From Porites lutea (Eukaryota; Cnidaria; Anthozoa; Scleractinia; Poritidae), in the NCBI RefSeq assembly GCF_958299795.1, contig NW_027332314.1:1-64000 (forward strand): a DNA stretch of 64,000 bases. The letters run 5' to 3'. Positions 58,387-64,000 of the stretch are shown piece after piece. The notes beneath the pieces were generated by a model, which was not told where the DNA came from, did not search any database, and saw only the letters and a program-made list of their open reading frames with translations. Position numbers and translations under genes: made by a program. How positions within the stretch are numbered: the stretch's first letter is position 1; each line of letters opens with the position of its first letter.

Positions 58387-59022
58387 TCACGGTGGTCTCT
58401 CACGCACGGCCGCCCGGAGGCGAAGGTCATCGATGAGCTGCGGGAAGTGGGCCGCCAAAGTCTCCAAGGTCTTCCCCAAGGCGTTCCTAGTCTCTTGCAC
58501 CTCCTCGGAAAGTCGCTCCATCACTTGGAATAGGCTAGCAGTGCCCTCCTGCAAGCTCTTGATCTCACCCTGCTGCTTGTGAAGCACTTGATGCAGACGC
58601 CCCAGCAACTCAATCTTCTCACTCTCTGCAATCAAATGGAGCTCCACATGGCACAGCGCATCATCTGGACCCCGCAGCCGCAACACTGCGCCATGCTGCG
58701 CACCGACATGCTGCGCAGCAAGGGTAAAGGCGTGCTTGTCCAGGAAAGCAAAGTGAAGCCGCCTTAGCGGCACCAAGTCCTCGTCCCAAGCAATCCAATT
58801 CGCAGCCAAGTGCTCGATGGCGGGTAGCTCACTTTGAGGCAAACTCGTCGAAACAGGAAAAATCATTTCACACACTTCTCGCTCTATCCCTTCCAGGCCA
58901 AGAAGAGGGACCACGTCCTCGATGGTAGGACGTTCCGCAGTGGCGTCCTTCACGCAGCGCACATGAAGACTCACGTGCTCTCCACCCGGCACCTCCACGA
59001 GGTCACGCAACTGCAAGCCCAT
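58387..59022 (-). CDS. 211-residue protein with C-terminal coiled coil, unknown
   Basis: ATG at 59022 follows the module at 59028-59054 by 5 bp, in a good initiation context (CCACCATGG). It begins MGLQLRDLVEVPGGEHVSLH. The N-terminal half is globular (EVCEMIFPVSTSLPQ; NWIAWDEDLVPLRRLHFAF). Residues from about 140 form a long coiled coil (GRLHQVLHKQQGEIKSLQEG, then VMERLSEEVQETRNALGK), ending in a basic RAAVRERPP. Complete, intronless and in a GC-rich codon style. No family recognised. Confidence 0.6.
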   Translation of the reverse strand: MGLQLRDLVEVPGGEHVSLHVRCVKDATAERPTIEDVVPLLGLEGIEREVCEMIFPVSTSLPQSELPAIEHLAANWIAWDEDLVPLRRLHFAFLDKHAFTLAAQHVGAQHGAVLRLRGPDDALCHVELHLIAESEKIELLGRLHQVLHKQQGEIKSLQEGTASLFQVMERLSEEVQETRNALGKTLETLAAHFPQLIDDLRLRAAVRERPP

Positions 59023-59475
59023 GGTGGCTGATTTCAGACGATGCTGATTTCAGACCGTGCCGCTTATTTCAATGTGACCCGCTGGGAGATAGAAGTCCGC
59101 AGCACCCGTGACACATCAAGAAGCTCCGAACACAAAAACCCTGGTCCTCGTCAAACAGCTGCGGATGCACAAGGCTCACTACGACACTCCTCTCACCCTC
59201 ATGCACAACATGCGAACGTGATCACATCTCACCTTCACCGCACACACGACTCCCTTTCTCTCCACGAAGCACTTCAACATAAGCCATTCCTACCGTCTCT
59301 GGCTGGATCATCCAGCCACAAACCCTAGGTCGTGGCATGATAAGGCAGCTTCACACTATCGATCAGCATGCAGGTTTCGAATATCGACAACTCCAAGACG
59401 AGTCATCAGAGTCTGAGCAGCAAAGAGATTGCCGAGAGAGTGTTAGCGGACGACTAGCAGAGCCCTCCATGGAAG

Positions 59476-59610
59476 ATGGCCAAGACAAAGGTCACCACGG
59501 CCCCCACGTCGCCCACCGTGTCGAAGGCAACCAAGGTGACGAAGGGTCCCAGCGTATTCCAAAGCGTCAAGGCCAGCATCGACGAGCCAACCCCCGTGCC
59601 AGAAGCTAGT
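59476..59610 (+). CDS. Possible exon, Thr/Lys/Pro-rich, + strand
   Basis: ATG GCC AAG begins MAKTKVTTAPTSPTVSKATK, then VTKGPSVFQSVKASIDEP, very GC3-rich, running into structured repeat copy 7. The minus frame reads as a hydrophobic chain and is less likely. An unusual case of a + strand frame in this otherwise - strand region. Confidence 0.35.
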
Positions 59611-59619
59611 CGCTTCGGG

Positions 59620-59730
59620 TGCCGCACGTGGCGTGCCATTTGCGGCCTTTCCGTGAGTATAAACCCCTCACGGTGGGTCTCCCCACCACCCAACCTCCTC
59701 CATGGTTTGTTATGTCGCCCCATGGAGGCT
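59620..59730 (+). repeat. Structured 110-bp repeat, copy 7
   Basis: All four stems intact, including GGTGGG/CCCACC. Nearly identical to copy 6 over the core. Confidence 0.75.
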
Positions 59731-60118
59731 ACAGCACGAAGACCCCAGAGCATCTCAGCGGCTCTCGCACTGTATCCTCCATGCAAACAGCACAGCCGCC
59801 ATGAACTCCCGCAGAGACGCCTACATGCTCTGCCTGCCAAAGCACCCGACCTCCGGCATCGTTTTGTCCGTTGCCACATGGTGGCTGCAGTTCAAAGACA
59901 CCAGAGCCTCTCGCCCGCTCCCGAAGTGTAGCCAGCGTGCCACCATCTCAGTTTGCACTCACACACACAGTTTGCACTCAGACAGCGGCGTCCTGATTTC
60001 AGACGGCGCTGATTTCAGAGACACTCCGGCTCTGAGACAGAGCCGCTTTCGGAGACCACCAGGCTCGCTGTTGCTCGAACACGTCTGTGGCTGGCTTGTC
60101 CAGCCACAGGCGTAAGCA

Positions 60119-60240
60119 CTTGCACCAGGAAGCGATCCGCGACCTCAGCGAAAGAGCAGGCCCGCAGTATGCCGCCGCCCAGAGCGCAGCACACAAACGA
60201 CATGTGACTAGAGCTCCGACTTGTAGTGTCCAAAAGCTTG
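60119..60240 (+). CDS. Possible exon, + strand
   Basis: After GGCGTAAG the frame HLHQEAIRDLSERAGPQYAA, then AQSAAHKRHVTRAP, is GC3-rich and helical, ending near structured repeat copy 8. No family. Confidence 0.3.
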
Positions 60241-60249
60241 CTGAAGCGC

Positions 60250-60342
60250 TTTGCGCGCTTCTCGTGAGTACAAACCCCTCACGCGGGTCTCCCCAACCAC
60301 CCAACCTCCTCCGTGGTTTGTTCTGTCGCCCCACAGAGGCTG
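60250..60342 (+). repeat. Structured 110-bp repeat, copy 8 (5' truncated)
   Basis: It lacks stem 1 and keeps CGTGAG/CTCACG. Stem 4 is CCTCCGTGG/CCACAGAGG: the A-T pair of the other copies is replaced by G-C on both arms, a compensatory change, with one new mismatch beside it. Confidence 0.65.
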
Positions 60343-60647
60343 ATGTACAACAGCAGCTCAGGAGCTAAGCTCCTATTGGACTGCAGCCTCCGTGACTACA
60401 AGCCGGGCATCTGTCGCCGACCGAACCCTGATGTAGAAGACAGCTCGGGGCCGAAAAGGCCGCTTCAAGTTTAAATCCCAAAGCCGCAAGCACCAGAGAC
60501 CACTGTGACCAGCATGGCCTCCGAGTCACAACGCGTCTACGATGAGAATCTGTCTCAGTTTCTCACTGTAGCGCCGCTGCACCTAGGAGGCCATCCCCGC
60601 TCCCAGGTCGACACACTGCTATACAAGCAAACAGCTGCGGCAATGCA

Positions 60648-60850
60648 AAACAGGAAGCGTTAAGTCGAATGCCGCCCTCAAGGATGACAAACCAAGCAGT
60701 GAAAGCAGGAAGGGTTAATCGAAATGCCGCCCTCAATGATGACCAGGCACGTCTTTAGAGCTGTCGCACTGCACTCTTACGCGTCCAAACACTACGCTTG
60801 CGGGGGGTCCGTCATCATTGGAGGCGGCGTTTGACTTTATGCTTCCTGGC
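60648..60850. repeat. Direct and inverted copies of a roughly 38-bp word
   Basis: CAGGAAGCGTTAAGTCGAAT with GCCGCCCTCAAGGATGAC at about 60650 is repeated at about 60709. It recurs inverted near 60812-60850 (GTCATCATTGGAGGCGGCGT, then TTATGCTTCCTG). It frames about 150 bp including GGGGGGTCC. Confidence 0.65.
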
Positions 60851-60904
60851 TTCCTGTTGGCCTTTCCCTTCATCTTTCCTGCTTCATGTTTCAAGCTGCT
60901 GTGA

Positions 60905-61945
60905 CATGGTCCGCGGCTCTTTCTGAGGTCGTACGCGTTCTACTCGGAGCTGCTTTGCGGCTGCATCGATATGCTGTGAGGGGGTCGCTGGTCTACGCGT
61001 TCGCTTGCTTGTGAGGTGCTTTGCGTCCTACCTCGAGCTGCTGTCAGACGTTGCGCTGCTGTGCGAGGGTCCCTGGCCTACGCGTTCTCTTGCTTCTGAG
61101 GTGATCTTGCTGAGTTCGCTAGCTTCTGAGGTGCTATGTATGCTACCAGGAGGTGCTGGGAGAGGGTCCCTGGCATACGAGTTCGCTTGCTTGTGCGGTG
61201 CCATGTCTGCTACTTGGAGGTGCGTTGGGAGGGTCACTTGGGTCCCGTGCATACGACTTCGCTTGCTTCTGCGGTGCTATGTCTGCTACTTGAAGCTGCT
61301 GCGAGAGGGGACCTCGCCTACGAGTTCGCTTGCTTGTGAAGTGCTATGTCTTCTACTTGGAGCTGCTGTGAGAGGGTCCCTGGCCTACGACTTCGCTTGC
61401 CTGTGCGGTGCTATGTCTGCTACTTGAAGCTGCTGCGAGAGGGGACCTACGAGTTCGCTTGCTTGTGAAGTGCTATGTCTTCTACTTGGAGCTGCTGTGA
61501 GAGGGTCCCTGGCCTACAACTTCGCTTGCCTGTGCGGTGCTATGTCTGCTACTTGGAGCTGCTGTGAGAGGGGGCCTACGAGTTCGCTTGCTTGTGACGT
61601 GCTATGTCTTCTACTTGGAGCTGCTGTGAGAGGGTCCCTGGCCTACGAGTGCGCTTGCTTCTGAGGTGATCGATGTCTGTTACTTACAGCTGCTGTGAGA
61701 GGGTCCGTGGCCCACGAGTTCGCTTGCTTGTGCGGTGCTATGTCTGTTACTTAGAGCTGCTGTGAGAGGGTCCCTGGCCTACGAGTGCGCTTGCTTCTGA
61801 GGTGATCGATGTCTGTTACTTACAGCTGCTGTGAGAGGGGCCCTGGCCTACGAGTTAGCTTGCTTCTGAGGTGCTATGCCGACGCGTTCCCTTCTATGCT
61901 TCTGAGGTGCTATGTTTGTTACAGAGCGCTGCTGTGAGCGAGAGC
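60905..61945. repeat. Minisatellite, period about 62-67 bp
   Basis: About 15 units of GAGGGTCCCTGGCCTACGAG, TTCGCTTGCTTGTGAGGTGC and TATGTCTGCTACTTGGAGCTGCTGT, with length variants. Open frames across it are repeat artefacts. Confidence 0.9.
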
Positions 61946-62069
61946 ATGTGTACCATATGGTGCGCAGGACCGCCATGCTTTTTCGCAGGATGCATCTGTA
62001 GAAACGATGGCGACAGGAAACAAGCTGGCTACGTTCAGACATGTGCACGGTGTCATAAGCAGCGAGACT

Positions 62070-63269
62070 TCACTTCTCCACGGGGCCAAATCGTTGAACT
62101 TTGTGCGATGAGCCCCAACGAGGTGATCTCGTGCGGCAGCGATCGCGATGCCATGGTGGAGACTGGCTGCTGCGGTGCGAAGACCCAAGCGCAACTGAGC
62201 GTCTTCGAAGTGGATCAGCGATGATGCACAGCATGTCTGTTGTTGGAGTGCAGCAGCGAGGGCTCGCGAGCAATGCTTGGCGGTCAGCCAGCGGGATGGC
62301 GCTGTGGAGATCATGCGTGTCTTGCGGCACAGGTGCATTATCGCAATGCTTGTCTGTGTGCCTGCTTGCGGAATCTCTTGTGCTTTGCATTGGTTGCTGT
62401 GAAAGCCTCTGCGACTGGTGAGGTGCTGGTGCTGCTGGTGGCGGCTTGGGTTGAGATGCGACGTCCGCCTTGGAGTGCTCAGGGATTGTGTGCACAGGAC
62501 AGGCACCTGCGTGAAGAGCATCCGTTTCGCTGCGAGGCGGTGAGCCTTCTGGAGTCCAAGGCTCTGGCTGGCTGGCTTGTTCTTCTTCAAAGTGTCGCTT
62601 TTGAGCATGCGGTTGGTCTGCGCTGACGTCGTGTGTGGCTACCTGGAGCATTTGCTTGCTTTGTGGTGGTGCCTGGTTGCTGTGGCGGAGCCGTGGTTGC
62701 CTCGGTGACTGGTCTGGGGAGGTGCTCTTGATGGGCAGGGCGGCTTCAAAGGAGCTGCGTGGACGCGATGCTGTGGCTTCAGCGCGTTCTGCGGCGTCAA
62801 CGAGGACAGCTTCGCTCAGGCATGAATTCAGTTCAAAGGGATCCATGTGCTCGACCTTTGCCTTCTCGTGGCACAAATGGAGGTGAAAAGGATTGATGTT
62901 CTTGAGGCACTCCGAGGAGCTGCGGGCAAGCGATGCCGTGGCTTCAGCGCGTTCGGCGGCTTCAATGAGGAGAGCTTCGTTCAGGCACGAATCGAATTGA
63001 AAAGCATCGCTCTTCTTCTTCATGTTGGCCGTCGCTTCGCAGAAATCGAGCTCAAAAGGATTCATGTTGTTGATTGCAGCCTTCTCGTGGCTTAAATCGA
63101 GGTGAAAAGGATCGACGGTCTTGTTGGCGAACTTCTCCTCAGGGCCTGCACGCGGTTTGGTTGTGACTTTCTGGATTGGTTCATCATAGACGTCTTGAAG
63201 CAAGGCGGCCTCTTCATCCTCGTCTCGTTGCAGGCTGGCCCTGGAGTTCTCGTTCACATTCCGAGTCAC
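62070..63269 (-). CDS. 399-residue protein with NPF/DPF repeats, unknown
   Basis: ATG at 63269 is 57 bp past the module at 63326-63352. After an acidic start (SLQRDEDEEAALLQDVYDEP) come five related motifs: VDPFHLDLSHEKA, MNPFELDF, SDAFQFDS, INPFHLHLCHEKA and MDPFELNS. They are arranged as two repeats of about 75 residues that share LIEAAERAEATAS or LVDAAERAEATAS. The rest is Pro/Ser/Gln/His-rich and disordered, with an Arg/Ser-rich end. NPF motifs bind EH domains in endocytic proteins; a role of that kind is only a guess. Intronless. Confidence 0.6.
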   Translation of the reverse strand: MTRNVNENSRASLQRDEDEEAALLQDVYDEPIQKVTTKPRAGPEEKFANKTVDPFHLDLSHEKAAINNMNPFELDFCEATANMKKKSDAFQFDSCLNEALLIEAAERAEATASLARSSSECLKNINPFHLHLCHEKAKVEHMDPFELNSCLSEAVLVDAAERAEATASRPRSSFEAALPIKSTSPDQSPRQPRLRHSNQAPPQSKQMLQVATHDVSADQPHAQKRHFEEEQASQPEPWTPEGSPPRSETDALHAGACPVHTIPEHSKADVASQPKPPPAAPAPHQSQRLSQQPMQSTRDSASRHTDKHCDNAPVPQDTHDLHSAIPLADRQALLASPRCCTPTTDMLCIIADPLRRRSVALGSSHRSSQSPPWHRDRCRTRSPRWGSSHKVQRFGPVEK

Positions 63270-63399
63270 CCGGCATGCTCTCTGCCTCGTACGCTTCCAT
63301 GTGGCTCTTGGGTGTGGCGGAGGTCCTGATCTCAGACAGTGCTGATTTCAGAGGCGCTCCTGCCGGGGGGTGCAGAGGAGTGTAAGCCTTGGACTCGGG

Positions 63400-64000
63400 T
63401 TGCAGCCCGGATGACTGTGGCAGGTCGCCGCTTTGAACCGCATCAAGCACTGGAATAGGTGCGTTTCTGAAGAGCACCGTGGTGACCTCAACCCAAGTCA
63501 TGCGGCGTTCGATTGCATTGAAGTGTTCGGACATCTGGAAGCCTGTAGGGAAGAAAAAGAGCTTCTGGTGGTTCGTGAGGAAGATTGCGAATAGTTCCGG
63601 CCGGCACCATGCCATCCTCGTGCCTGCAGCGGATAGCTCTGTCGCAGGAGATGTCGAGCAACGACTTGACCTGGTCAATGGTGTAGTCACTCAGAGTCAC
63701 ATCGTCACAGAGCAGAGCCTCGCCATCCACAAAGAACAGGTGCTTGATGGTGTCCAGGCTATCGACGAAGAAGTACTTGCCGAGGGAAGCCAATATTGCT
63801 TTGGCAAGCTGAGTCTTTCCCAAGCCGCCAGTTCCCTGTATGATCAGGGACTTGGTTCTGGTGTCATTTGCCATCCATTGGGCCACTGCGGGCGGGATGA
63901 TAAAATCCGTGAGAGGAACGGACTGTCGCTCCGGGACGCAAACTGAAAGATCTCTGGTTTGATTGCAGCCAAATGTCCTTTCTGTGCTTTGACAACCATT
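63400..64000 (-). mobile_element. Rep-like SF3 helicase fossil (CRESS-DNA virus type)
   Basis: It runs to the right window edge. Helicase features read on the - strand: a Walker A loop (GTGGLGKT), a Walker B strand (EALLCDDV), a motif C-type strand ending FLTN, and an arginine-rich C-terminal stretch with NAIERRMTWVEV. Spacing suits the C-terminal helicase of Rep proteins from circular single-stranded DNA viruses, which are known as genomic fossils. Broken, about one or two breaks; the N-terminal endonuclease part would lie outside the window. A related AAA-type host ATPase is less likely. Confidence 0.55.

Larger units (their letters stand above)
47095..63352. repeat. Dispersed 27-bp paired module (CTGATTTCAGA-N4/5-CTGATTTCAGA)
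   Basis: Pairs at 47095-47121, 47491-47517, 49533-49559, 50195-50221, 50237-50262, 50699-50725, 51780-51806, 52730-52755, 53276-53302, 53311-53337, 53459-53485, 53494-53520, 53800-53826, 54597-54623, 54632-54658, 56388-56413 (with an inverted arm at 56371-56381), 57281-57307, 57317-57343, 59028-59054, 59993-60019 and 63326-63352. Each 11-mer is a near-palindrome (CTGA-TT-TCAG). Spacers are mostly CAGTG, CAGCG, CGATG or TAGTA. Pairs often occur doubled. I noticed no pair before 47 kb. Confidence 0.85.

Noticed and set aside
55087-59879. ORFs containing GRHNKPWRRLGGWGDPP or CRTWRAICG
   Set aside because: They are the structured 110-bp repeat read in one frame or another; the repeat does not keep a frame across copies.
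61005-61664. 140-codon and shorter ORFs with SLAYEFACLCGAM words
   Set aside because: Minisatellite translations; period and variants are at DNA level.
47095-63352. A CRISPR array
   Set aside because: The paired module recurs at irregular distances of tens to thousands of bases with genes between; there are no uniform spacers, and the setting is eukaryotic.

Overview
The window reads as nuclear DNA of a dinoflagellate, most likely a member of the Symbiodiniaceae. This is inference from several things seen together: short GC-rich exons scattered through long AT-rich introns full of simple repeats; splice sites that include GC donors and AG|G acceptors; a tyrosine-recombinase retroelement with a PPC-motif methyltransferase-like part, of a kind I recall from dinoflagellates; and two copies of a 94-bp minisatellite whose chance translations I recall from Symbiodiniaceae gene models. 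I found no prokaryotic operon, rRNA, tRNA, CRISPR array or spliced-leader relic. One 200-base assembly gap lies at 38345-38544.

Region 1 (1-38.3 kb) is intron-rich host sequence read mainly on the + strand. I call exons from an open frame with GC-rich third positions bounded by plausible splice sites; most are 45-180 bp and 0.3-2.5 kb apart. Three families are recognisable. One is a GNAT-type acetyltransferase (3885-5136). One is a gene or genes with ubiquitin-like domains (exons at 7861, 10731 and 11922, with other good exons between 5467 and 11997). One is a MAPEG membrane protein (21246-23285). A final exon ends at 37856. Two MITE-like hairpin families and many microsatellites lie in the introns.

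Region 2 (30.6-35.7 kb) is a 4.94-kb element with imperfect terminal inverted repeats that splits one (GATA)n microsatellite. It holds no gene. It consists of a roughly 3.7-kb A/T-rich minisatellite and about 30 copies, in both orientations, of a motif near TCCTAACTCATG.

Region 3 (38.5-46.6 kb) holds fossil DIRS-like retroelement material on the - strand: reverse transcriptase and RNase H, tyrosine recombinase, a gag-like part with a CCCH finger, and a methyltransferase-like part. It is interrupted by a composite satellite element (43.3-44.8 kb) whose sister copy is at 27.8-29.1 kb.

Region 4 (46.7-64 kb) is the most unusual. Small, mostly unrecognised genes lie head to tail on the - strand. 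Among them are an AlkB-like 2-oxoglutarate/Fe(II) oxygenase, two tandem paralogues, a zinc-ribbon-like protein, a coiled-coil protein and a protein with NPF/DPF repeats. The region ends in a fossil Rep-like (CRESS-DNA virus type) helicase. A 27-bp module, two 11-bp near-palindromes (CTGATTTCAGA) with a 4-5 bp spacer, separates many of these genes. It recurs about 20 times between 47095 and 63352, and I noticed it nowhere else in the window. In several cases it lies 16-20 bp past a stop codon and just upstream of the next start. It could be a promoter or trans-splicing module, a recombination site of a cassette array, or a viral-type intergenic signal. Between 55.0 and 60.4 kb the region also carries eight copies of a roughly 110-bp repeat predicted to fold into up to four consecutive hairpins.
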